Shown here one piece after another: positions 1 through 6,820 of a stretch of 33,894 nt of DNA. Made by a program: the position numbers and the translations under genes. Below the pieces are notes generated by a model, which was given only the letters and a program-made list of their open reading frames with translations, had not been told where the DNA came from and searched no databases. Numbering within the stretch: position 1 is the first letter of the stretch; each line of letters starts with the position of its first letter. This DNA comes from Halorubrum sp. (lineage in GTDB: Archaea > Halobacteriota > Halobacteria > Halobacteriales > Haloferacaceae): positions 1-33,894 of the forward strand of contig JAQCNI010000006.1 of NCBI GenBank assembly GCA_028275105.1, in the 5' to 3' direction.

Positions 1-463
1 CAAAGTCGTCGGGGTTCCGGTCGCGGAGTTCCTCCAGTAACGTGGTGTAGTCACTACGTCGGAATCCACGGTCTTCTCCGAATAGCACCTCTATGATATA
101 GCGGTCACCCACTGCGTAGGTTGTCGGATCGTAGAACGCCAGCACGACCGTCGCTGTCGCGTCACCGATGCCGGGGATCGAAGCGAGGGTCTGTAACTGG
201 ATCTTCGGGTCGTCCGGGAGGAGGGCCGCCTCCGTTACTCGTCGGACAAATTCTTCTGGGGTCGACCGCATCATTTCGATATAGCGGTCCCTCCGACCGG
301 GCTGGTTATCCAGTTTCCACTTTACTACGCTTGCCAGTTCGTCCTGCGTGAGATACCCCTTCTCGTTGAGAGCCCCGCCAACTTCCTTTTCGATTTCCTG
401 ATGTTCGTCTGGGTAGCCGTCGCTATATCGCTCGCTGTAAGTCCGTATTTCGTCGGTGTCCAT
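1..463 (-). CDS. Helix-hairpin-helix protein, 3' end cut by window edge
   Basis: Reading the minus strand from the ATG at 463 gives 154 codons with no stop before the window edge, so the C-terminus lies outside. The N-terminal half is acidic and polar. A helix-hairpin-helix stretch, LASIPGIGDATATVVLAFYD, sits at about residues 92-111 and is followed by TTYAVGDRY. This pattern is typical of HhH DNA-binding or glycosylase-like folds. No catalytic Lys/Asp pair can be confirmed in the visible part, so DNA binding is an inference and enzymatic activity is not claimed. The gene is divergent from the small gene starting at 560. The start is the first ATG of the open frame and is preceded by an AT-richer stretch. 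Confidence 0.7.
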   Translation of the reverse strand, partial: MDTDEIRTYSERYSDGYPDEHQEIEKEVGGALNEKGYLTQDELASVVKWKLDNQPGRRDRYIEMMRSTPEEFVRRVTEAALLPDDPKIQLQTLASIPGIGDATATVVLAFYDPTTYAVGDRYIIEVLFGEDRGFRRSDYTTLLEELRDRNPDDF

Positions 464-528
464 ACCACCTACCACAACTCTGCGTGTGATAGGTCTCCTG
501 ATAGGGTACTGTCCGTTCTCGACGCAGG

Positions 529-534
529 TATTAT
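529..534 (+). promoter_or_regulatory. Possible TATA box for the 41-aa gene
   Basis: TATTAT lies 26-31 bases upstream of the ATG at 560, the spacing expected for a leaderless archaeal transcript. This rests on position and composition only. Confidence 0.35.
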
Positions 535-559
535 CGGTACACCGTCCCGAAGGTCTTAT

Positions 560-685
560 ATGGTTGACCGTCCCGACGAGGACGCGAGTGCCGCAGAGAT
601 AGCCCGCTGGATGGAGGAGGACTTTGGGGAAGCCCTCGCTGAAGGAATCGAGCAGGCCACCGAAGAAGACGAAGGCGACGAGTAA
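560..685 (+). CDS. Small acidic hypothetical protein (41 aa)
   Basis: This 41-residue protein begins MVDRPDEDASAAEIARWMEE and ends in a run of Glu/Asp. It is strongly acidic, as expected for a haloarchaeal cytoplasmic protein, and probably largely helical. I recognise no family. The frame stays open further upstream, but that upstream reading is not acidic. A TATTAT stretch at about 529-534 lies some 26-31 bases before the ATG, which fits leaderless transcription from this start. It is transcribed divergently from the helix-hairpin-helix gene. Confidence 0.5.
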   Translation: MVDRPDEDASAAEIARWMEEDFGEALAEGIEQATEEDEGDE

Positions 686-694
686 GCCGGCACG

Positions 695-946
695 ATGCGC
701 TACGTCAGTATGCGGTTGTCTGGATCCACCTCCTCCCGACTCGAACCCCATACCTAACCCCGATAAGACCGTCAACTTACATTCGACTCGAAAGCGGATG
801 CGGAGGAGTGGGTGACCGAACGGAACCGAGAACACACGAGCAGGGGGCAACTCACGCTCCACACCGCCCATCCGGCCGACACGTCGGACGTCGACGCCTA
901 CGTCGTATTCCAGCCGGTGAAAGGCGTCTGGGTTCCAGATTCGTAG
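695..946 (+). pseudogene. Degraded small acidic protein gene with two in-frame stops
   Basis: From the ATG at 695 one frame runs to a TAG at 944-946 but contains stops at 755-757 and 764-766. Downstream of the second stop the reading is clearly protein-like: it includes DSKADAEEWVTERNREHTS and VDAYVVFQPVKGVWVPDS, with acidic haloarchaeal composition. The best explanation is a short gene of about 70-80 residues whose 5' part has decayed. A remaining product could start at the GTG at 812, giving 44 residues. The family is not recognised. This is the only content I see in the gap between the 41-aa gene and the SprT-like gene. Confidence 0.4.
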
Positions 947-1008
947 GCCCACAACCTCCAAACCGTCCACTACAGCATCTCTACGGGTTCAAAACCGTGG
1001 CGATACGG

Positions 1009-1989
1009 TCACTCCAGGTAGTCCGTTCCCGGATCGAGGGTTTCGGGTCGCTCATCCGCGGGATAGGCGACCGTTCGCGCGCTACACTCCTCACACCGGT
1101 AGCGCTCGGGCTGTCTGGTCTGTTCGGTGTGTTGTCCGTATTCCGTGCTGAAACAGCCGTTGGGACAGGCGTGGACGATGCGCGGTTCCTGCCAGGGGAT
1201 ACTCCCGACGTGACACCGCCCAGGTTCGAGGTCGGTCGGACTGTCGTCGATGTCACAACTGAGGAGTGTCGTGTCACACTCCGGGCAGGCGTACAGCCAG
1301 GGATTCTTGATCCGTTTGGTACGCCGCTGGTAAGGCCAAGCCGTACAGCCGTTCGGGCAGGCCAGCAGATAGCGGGCAGTACTTCTGGCGTCGTCTGGCT
1401 CGTCCCGGTCGTCGGGTGTCCGCCACGGGATGCTCTCGACGTAACAGGTCCCCGGGTCGGGATCGGCCGGCCGCTCGCCGACGTCGTAGCTGGCTGGGCT
1501 CACCCCACACTCGTCACAGGCGTACTGCCAGGGCTGTTTGATCCGCTTGGAGCGCTGGACGTATCCGCGCTCGAAACACCCTCCCGGGCACGCGAGCACG
1601 TACTCTGCGTCGACGGTGTCGTCGCCCTCGTAGCGGGCGACCGGATCCGCGCCTGCCCGGCGTGCTGCGGTCTTCCACGCGTCGCCGTGGGGCTGGGCGT
1701 CCGGACCGACCGTTTCGAGAACGTGGGCGTGCGCAACCTCGTGACGGACCGTATCGCGCCATCGGTCGTCGCAACCGTCTTCGAACAGCCAGCGGGCGAT
1801 TCGGACCTCGTATTCGACTGTGGTCTCGACATCGCGGTCAGCAGAGGAGAGCCGACGGCACTCGCCAAGCTTGCGGCGAAAGGAATCGGTGACGTCGATA
1901 CGAATCGCCACTGGCCCCAACGGGTCGAACCCCGCCCGATCGATCGTGGCTTCGATTTCCTCACGAACGCGCGTTTCGTACTCCGTCAT
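1009..1989 (-). CDS. SprT-like zinc metalloprotease with three C-terminal zinc-ribbon repeats
   Basis: This 326-residue protein has the SprT/M48-like zinc site HEVAHAHVLE at residues 83-92, with a likely third ligand at His101 (QPHGDAW). SprT-like (Spartan-type) proteases act on DNA-protein crosslinks in other organisms; that role here is inferred. After the catalytic part come three tandem repeats at about 129-190, 207-268 and 272-324. Each has the layout ACP-x-GC ... PW-x-YAC-x-x-C or a close variant, resembling the single zinc ribbon usual at a SprT C-terminus. The ATG at 1989 overlaps the stop of the upstream gene in an ATGA, suggesting translational coupling. Upstream in-frame codons look non-coding, so this start is preferred. 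A long open frame on the opposite strand (808-2043) is a GC-driven shadow. Confidence 0.8.
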   Translation of the reverse strand: MTEYETRVREEIEATIDRAGFDPLGPVAIRIDVTDSFRRKLGECRRLSSADRDVETTVEYEVRIARWLFEDGCDDRWRDTVRHEVAHAHVLETVGPDAQPHGDAWKTAARRAGADPVARYEGDDTVDAEYVLACPGGCFERGYVQRSKRIKQPWQYACDECGVSPASYDVGERPADPDPGTCYVESIPWRTPDDRDEPDDARSTARYLLACPNGCTAWPYQRRTKRIKNPWLYACPECDTTLLSCDIDDSPTDLEPGRCHVGSIPWQEPRIVHACPNGCFSTEYGQHTEQTRQPERYRCEECSARTVAYPADERPETLDPGTDYLE

Positions 1990-2473
1990 GCGTCGTTCGT
2001 AGAGGCGTATTCGTCTACAGCCCGTTCCAGATCGAACCGGTAGGAGTCGTCGAAGTGCCGTAGACGGCCGGGGTCGATCGACTGACCGATGACGACGAGT
2101 AGTCGCTCGTGTGAGTCGTCGGATATCTCCACCTGATAGTCGAGTTCCGTTTCTGGTTCCCCGTACTGTGGAAAGTCCGGGTAGTCCCGTTCGAACGGCG
2201 CGTACAGACATCCGACGAACACGAGATCCTCAACGTCAGCTCGTTCCTGTCCGTCCCCCACTGCTTTAATCACGTTCGACCAGCAGCACGAGCAGATTTC
2301 ATCCGGCGCATCGCCCCGGAAGCCCTCTTTGTCGATATCGTGGTGGGAGACAAACTCCGAAAACGGAACTCGTTGGGATCGGAAGTCACGGTACCCCCGA
2401 CTACACGTCCTCTCGCCCGGCGCGCTGGGCCGAGAGACGGTTGATTTTCCGCCTCCGACTTGCTCGCATCCAT
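1986..2473 (-). pseudogene. Small Cys-rich hypothetical protein with apparent frameshift at a G5 tract
   Basis: The reading frame ending at 1986 is convincing from GYRDFRSQRVPF onward and includes DEICSCCWSN, a Cys cluster that could bind metal. Its upstream extension is Arg/Ser-rich and not haloarchaeal-like. In another frame an ATG at 2473 opens MDASKSEAENQPSLGPARRA and runs into the same region. Adding one base to the run of five C at 2394-2398 (G on the coding strand) joins the two into a smooth protein of about 163 residues. The gene therefore carries either a true one-base deletion or a sequencing error in a homopolymer. The stop overlaps the SprT-like start in an ATGA. The family is unknown. 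Confidence 0.55.
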
Positions 2474-2550
2474 ATCGATGATGTGTGCTACTGTTCCGCT
2501 TCCAACTTCTATGATGAATCATCTGGTGTTTGGGTCATCTCTATCGGATG

Positions 2551-3582
2551 TTACAGGACCACATCGGTAAACGACCAGTCATCTGGTAACTGTCGAGCGA
2601 GTCCACAGTCGACAACCACAGCCCGGAGTCGCTCACGAACATCAGGGTCCCAGTCGAAGCCGTCCGAGTGGAACTCGGGGTATAGCGTCTCCCAGTCCCA
2701 GTGATCGCTCGAATCAGGGTAGTATCCACGGTCAATACCGCCGACGATCTGGAGCAGTTGTGCGGGGTCCGAGACGAGGTCCGCAGTGAACAGGTCTTCG
2801 AGGAGTGTCGTCGCGGCGTGTTGATCTGCGTGCATGGCGTGTTCGATGGCCGTGCCGGCCCAGATCTCGTACTCGCCATCGACGATCGTCTCGATACTCT
2901 CCTCGAACGCGTGATCCGGATGACCGATCCCCCAGCCATAACCCATCGAGTCGATCCAGGGTTGTGTGTCCCCGGGATGGCGATGGAACAGCATCAGATA
3001 GTCGAGCGTGTCAACCGGAATCGCCGCAACACCGTCGGCACGACGGGTCCGAACGATCTGCTTGCCAGTCACAGCCACGAGAACATGGCTGACGTGCGGG
3101 TATTCCTCGAAATCACCCCGCTCCGCGCCGCCGAACGACTCGTGTTCGGGATAGGTCTCGAAGTCGTACGTGGCTTCGGGCCAGTAGGCGTCGAGGATAT
3201 CGAGCAGGAACGGCCACCCCTCCCGCTGAACGACCGTTTCGAGACCCTCGACTGCTGGCTCGAAGAAGACGCGATGGAAACCCCAGTAGTCTCCTCCATC
3301 TTCCTGTGCCCATTCATTGGAGAGACGCCGTTCGTACTCCGCGAGTGTCTGGTAGACAGCCATCTCGTCGCCCTGTCGTGCTTGCTCGATCGGATCTGTC
3401 AGGTCCTCGCTGGCCGCTTGTTTCACTCTCCGCTCAGTCTCGCGCTCCTGTTTTCTGGTTTCTTCTCTCCTGTCCTCGAATAGGTCTTCGCCGGCGGTGG
3501 ATTCGTCCTCCGAGCAGTCGTGTAGGCGAAGGCTGGACAGCGTTTCGAACTCGTCACCGCAGTCGTCACAGGTGTGGGGCAT
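2551..3582 (-). CDS. C2HC-finger hypothetical protein (343 aa)
   Basis: The N-terminus is a small zinc finger, CDDCGDEFETLSSLRLHDC at residues 5-23, with Cys5, Cys8, His21 and Cys23 as likely ligands. A charged, probably coiled-coil segment follows at about 25-65 (EDRREETRKQERETERRVKQ). The remaining 280 residues are acidic and rich in aromatics and contain no motif I know. No signal peptide or membrane segment is visible. It is the first gene of a minus-strand cluster followed by the frameshifted Cys-rich gene and the SprT-like protease. The finger suggests nucleic-acid or protein binding, but the function is unknown. Confidence 0.7.
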   Translation of the reverse strand: MPHTCDDCGDEFETLSSLRLHDCSEDESTAGEDLFEDRREETRKQERETERRVKQAASEDLTDPIEQARQGDEMAVYQTLAEYERRLSNEWAQEDGGDYWGFHRVFFEPAVEGLETVVQREGWPFLLDILDAYWPEATYDFETYPEHESFGGAERGDFEEYPHVSHVLVAVTGKQIVRTRRADGVAAIPVDTLDYLMLFHRHPGDTQPWIDSMGYGWGIGHPDHAFEESIETIVDGEYEIWAGTAIEHAMHADQHAATTLLEDLFTADLVSDPAQLLQIVGGIDRGYYPDSSDHWDWETLYPEFHSDGFDWDPDVRERLRAVVVDCGLARQLPDDWSFTDVVL

Positions 3583-3638
3583 AGCTGTGTCTTCTCACTT
3601 CGACCTCTTCAAATCCAGGCTCGTCGATACTATTGGAG

Positions 3639-4058
3639 TTACGACTTGGGATTGTCGACCTGTCGGCTTGGATCGGCCAGCGCCATCGTGAGCGTCACTG
3701 CGAGGCGTTTGTCGAGGGGTTCGTTTGCACGGCCACAGTGAGGCGAGTGAACGGTGACGTCCTCGCGAGTCGCCAGCGGTTTGGTGGCGATGTCCTCCTC
3801 GATAGTCATCGACTCGTCGTACTGAACGCGGGTCTGGTGGTCGCTTTCCGTCGGGACCAGCCAGGCCACGTCACGGTCCAGGTCGAGTGACTGGACCTCA
3901 TAGGTCTGGCCCTGATGATGGTAGATGGTGCTCGGATACACGTCTCTGAGCGCAGCGTCGAGCGGTAATTCTCCGAGTTCATCCGGCTGACTATCCCGAA
4001 CCCGTAGGGAAACGGTACGTTCGGTGATCGTTCGGAGACCCCGTTCGTAGGGGGTCAT
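3639..4058 (-). pseudogene. Fragment of a COG1205/MrfA-type DEAD/DEAH helicase C-terminal region
   Basis: The minus strand encodes ALRDVYPSTIYHHQGQTYEV followed by LDLDRDVAWLVPTESDHQTR. This matches my memory of the segment after the helicase core in COG1205 (MrfA/YprA-like) helicases, the region with a conserved YPGAIY-LHQG-x-x-Y pattern. The helicase motor domains are absent upstream and the expected continuation is lost downstream, so only about 100-140 residues of a protein usually over 700 long remain. The frame stays open up to 4364, but that part is better read as a plus-strand gene. The remnant therefore appears to be truncated by rearrangement at about 4060. Confidence 0.55.
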
Positions 4059-5102
4059 CGTCCGTCCGCTGGCCGTGCGTCGCCATTCGAGACCCTCGGA
4101 CGTCTGTCGTCGGGTCAGTTCACAGATGTACAGGAACACCGTGTTGTCGTCACGTTCACTGAGACAGGGGACCGAACGCCCCTTCAGCGCGACCAGTTCG
4201 GAACACTCTACCGGCGGATTCAGGAGGCAACCAGTGGGTTCGATCTCGACCGACTCCCACCGGATGCCGATCCGTATCCCGCTGTACTGAGTCTTCACCC
4301 TCGCTTCGAGATCGACGAGCAGACGGGGGTTATCACCGAAAACGATGGAGAGACTGCCACGCAACTGGTGAGCGACGAGGCGGAGACGAACGGAAGGGAG
4401 CGTGTCGAACCTGATGGACTCGACGTCTATTCGGATGCGTTACTCCTTATCGATGCACTCGAGCGTCACGATGTGGCTACCCTTTCCGATCTGGAGACGA
4501 ACGCGCTGGTGAACCTCTATACCCTGTGCTCGGACGTGCAACGGAATGCCAACGAGTTCCGACAGGACATCGCTGCCGTGTTGCTCGATAGATTGCATCA
4601 CGACCAACCGGTCCACGGTCAGTACGGGTCCGTCCAGCGAACGTCACGCCGCAACCGCTCGCTCAAGGACGACGAGGACGTACTGGCCGTACTGGAGGAG
4701 GCAGGAATCGACCGGGAACGCGTAACGAGTGTCGATTCGAGAAAGGTCGCCGAGGCACTAGACGTAACCGAACTCTCGGAGTCAGCCGTGTACGAAATTG
4801 ACGAGAGCGAGTACGTCCGGAAAGCGGAGGTCGACGAGGATGTCAAAGAGTCACGGCTTCAGGGACTGATAGTGATTACTGCGAATAGTTTCATGCACGG
4901 TGTCGAAAAACGCCCGTTACCCGCCTCTCATCGCCGACACGGATCGTCACGGCGGTAAAGACTCGCAGTAATCACTATGAAAGACCGACTGGCAGCGAGC
5001 GAAGAGAAAGAAACTGATGACCTGCGACGGGAAATCGATGAACTGGAAGACCGTATCGACGACCTCACGAGTTTTAGTATCGGGTCACAGTTACAGAGCT
5101 AA
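4008..5102 (+). pseudogene. Unknown accessory gene, 5'-truncated and interrupted by a MITE
   Basis: The plus frame is open from 4008 and reads as acidic protein from about 4066 (for example VQEHRVVVTFTETGDRTPL and FDLDRLPPDADPYPAVLSLH). No ATG, GTG or TTG occurs before the GTG at 4368. The reading then runs through a Glu/Asp-rich region to SRLQGL, where a 108-bp element is inserted and brings a stop at 4956-4958. Removing 111 bp (element plus one TGA) restores SRLQGL-KDRLAASEEKET and continues through a predicted coiled coil to the TAA at 5100-5102. The family is not recognised; the style resembles haloarchaeal virus or provirus proteins. A shortened product from GTG 4368 is possible. The 3' end overlaps the convergent GIY-YIG-like gene by 4 bases. 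Confidence 0.6.
4870..4977. mobile_element. 108-bp MITE with terminal inverted repeats and 3-bp target duplication
   Basis: The ends TAGTGATTACTGCGA and TCGCAGTAATCACTA form a perfect 15-bp terminal inverted repeat, with weaker matching inward. The element is flanked by TGA at 4867-4869 and 4978-4980, a 3-bp duplication. Deleting the element and one TGA restores the host gene's frame exactly. It encodes no transposase and must have been moved in trans. A 3-bp T-N-A duplication is reported for some IS5-related groups such as IS1031, but the family cannot be assigned from this copy alone. Confidence 0.85.
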
Positions 5103-5809
5103 ACGGGCGTCGTATCTTCGACGGCTTCAGCGACCCGGTCAAGAAACGCGGAGTCGTAGTCCTCCTCGACGTGGTTGCTGTTCCATAGCCCGGAACCGTG
5201 TATCTCCTTTCTCGGGCTGTGCTTCCCTAACCAGTCGTCGCGTCGCAAGTCGAGTGTTTCCTTTTCGAAGTTGCTGACGAGGGCGAGAGCGTTCCGTTCG
5301 ACGTAAGCACGGTCACTCTCAGGGCCGGGTTCGTCGTCGATGTCGACCCACAGGAAGGGAAGGTCACGGATGTAGTCGCTGACCGCCCGTTCGTGCTCGT
5401 GCTCGTTGAGCCGTCGTTCACGAGGGGCGGAGGATCCCTCGCCCCAATGGGGGTACTCGTCGTGACGTCCGTGACGTTCGATAAGGGCCTCCCCAACGCG
5501 CTTTCTGAACACCGAGCCTCGGTGGTTGCCGCCTCCCCCATACGTCCCGCCGTTTGCTCCTCGGTGTGTGCGAAGTCGGTTCCAGAGCGACGTTCCTGAA
5601 CCGGCGGAAACAGCGTGCGTCCCGATACGAGTTAGACGGTGCTGGTCGCCCGTCCCTCGACGTTCATCGTGTGCGAAAAAGAAGTAGACTCCACGGTCGG
5701 GCCAATCCATATAGCCCGTACAGTCTTCGAGCCGTTGCTTTCCCCCGACACGGTCTTCAATGTCGGCCAATACGCCATACAGACGGTCGAGGTCCGACTC
5801 TCGTGACAT
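5099..5809 (-). CDS. GIY-YIG-like hypothetical protein
   Basis: The 236-residue protein contains GVYFFFAHDE, then RIGTHAVSAGSGTSLWNRLR and later NHRGSVFRKRVGEAL. This arrangement resembles the GIY-YIG nuclease fold: a first strand GVYFF, a second strand RIGTH, then the LWNRLRTHRG helix with its Arg. A nuclease role is an inference, since the canonical catalytic Tyr and Glu are not certain. Two ATGs are possible, at 5824 and 5809. A TATA-like CTTAAT (minus strand, 5833-5838) lies 24-29 bases before 5809, so that start is preferred. The neighbours are broken genes and mobile elements, suggesting an accessory locus. The C-terminal end overlaps the convergent MITE-interrupted gene. Confidence 0.6.
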   Translation of the reverse strand: MSRESDLDRLYGVLADIEDRVGGKQRLEDCTGYMDWPDRGVYFFFAHDERRGTGDQHRLTRIGTHAVSAGSGTSLWNRLRTHRGANGGTYGGGGNHRGSVFRKRVGEALIERHGRHDEYPHWGEGSSAPRERRLNEHEHERAVSDYIRDLPFLWVDIDDEPGPESDRAYVERNALALVSNFEKETLDLRRDDWLGKHSPRKEIHGSGLWNSNHVEEDYDSAFLDRVAEAVEDTTPV

Positions 5810-5832
5810 TGTCCCCCGGTTCACCCTCCAAG

Positions 5833-5838
5833 ATTAAG
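5833..5838 (-). promoter_or_regulatory. TATA-like box for the GIY-YIG-like gene
   Basis: CTTAAT on the minus strand lies 24-29 bases before the ATG at 5809, consistent with a leaderless transcript. It favours the shorter start over the ATG at 5824. Confidence 0.4.
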
Positions 5839-5868
5839 ATTATCGGGAGATAGGCCGAACGGGCTGGT

Positions 5869-6258
5869 ATGTTGGGAGACGTGTTTGGTCTCTCTCAGCG
5901 TGTTCCGGGGAGGAAGCAATCACCCCACCGGTTAGCCGAGGGTGCCGAAATCGACTGGGGGGTCACGACCCGGATACGCTGACGAAAACGGAACGGCGGC
6001 AGGGAGTCGCTGAAGAACTCGGGATATCGACCGACGTCGAACGATCGCTCGAAAACGAGCACGATGTCGTGTTTGTCGTGCTCGGGGAAGACTCCCTCCA
6101 CGCAGCGGATCGGCCGTATCCTTGATCCCCGCCGAGACGACTGCCTCGGCGTTCGCGATTGAAGCCAACATCGACCCGCTCGGAGACTATCCGTGGGTTC
6201 CCTCGACGGATCGAGAACGGGATGCTCACGGAACGACGGGGTTTCAGCGGGAACAACG
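5869..6258 (+). pseudogene. Frameshifted and truncated hypothetical gene
   Basis: From the ATG at 5869 the reading must jump frames twice to stay protein-like. The first segment ends near EGAEIDWG at the G6 run around 5957-5962. A second frame gives HDPDTLTKTERRQGVAEELG and HDVVFVVLGEDSLHAADRPY, ending at a TGA at 6123-6125. A third frame then gives IPAETTASAFAIEANIDPLG and DYPWVPSTDRERDAHGTTGF. The three segments together look like one acidic protein of about 130 residues or more. The reading stops where the IS200/IS605-like remnant begins at about 6258, so the 3' end is lost as well. The family is not recognised. Confidence 0.5.
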
Positions 6259-6770
6259 CTTGACATCCTCCTCCGCGTAAACGCGGAGGAATCCCGAGCG
6301 GTGGGAGTTTCAGGTCTGTAGTCCAATCACCGGACTACCAGCCCTTTCGGGCACGGGTAGTCCCACAGCGTCGGACTGGTGGACTGCTGGCCATGCCAAG
6401 TGGCCGTTACCCCTATCCTCGGTCGTGTACGGCGTCCCAGTGTTGTTTTTGCCACAGGGACGCCAGCAGGCGTCAGCGGACTCGGGGGTACCTTCTGACT
6501 CGCTTTGAGCAGTCGGCACAGACACACTCCTCTGGAATGTGCGTTCACCGACTACCCTTTCGGATACTGTCTCATTGCGCGGGTGGACAGGCCACCTCCG
6601 AAGGACGGTTCGGAATCCGCTCCGTTCCGACCGATTCCTACCTACTGATATGGTTTCCTGTCGCTTAAACGCCAGTATTCTGAAACTCAGAGTGCTGTCG
6701 AACGTGGATACTTTCCCCAAGTGACGGCGCGTATCCACGGCGTGAACGCCGTGGTATTGCGCCTGTTCAG
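6258..6770 (-). mobile_element. Decayed IS200/IS605-like element with hairpin ends
   Basis: Two hairpins bound the region. One at 6269-6290 (stem TCCTCCGCGT/ACGCGGAGGA) lies next to GGGATTCC and GATGTCAA on the minus strand, which I associate with 3' ends of haloarchaeal tnpB-type elements. The other at 6735-6754 (CCACGGCG/CGCCGTGG with a TGAA loop) resembles the opposite end. On the minus strand an ATG-started frame of 142 codons fills the interior (6310-6738) and ends just before the first hairpin. Its sequence does not show the TnpB RuvC or zinc-ribbon motifs clearly, so the transposase is absent or unrecognisable. The element is about 0.5 kb, far shorter than an intact copy. Confidence 0.45.
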
Positions 6771-6790
6771 CGTATAATCGAACGATTCAA

Positions 6791-6796
6791 TTATAT
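6791..6796 (+). promoter_or_regulatory. TATA box of the multi-PAS histidine kinase
   Basis: TTATAT sits 25-30 bases before the ATG at 6821 in an AT-rich stretch, consistent with leaderless transcription of the kinase gene. Confidence 0.55.
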
Positions 6797-6820
6797 CTGG
6801 GATAGTAGTAACATTAACAT

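Noticed and set aside
808..2043. A 411-codon plus-strand frame opposite the SprT-like gene
   Set aside because: The minus strand has HEVAH and ordered zinc ribbons; the plus reading is a Val/Arg-rich shadow.
4059..4364. N-terminal 100 codons of a minus-strand frame leading into the helicase fragment
   Set aside because: The plus-strand reading over the same bases is more acidic and continuous with a longer protein; the minus reading resembles no helicase segment.
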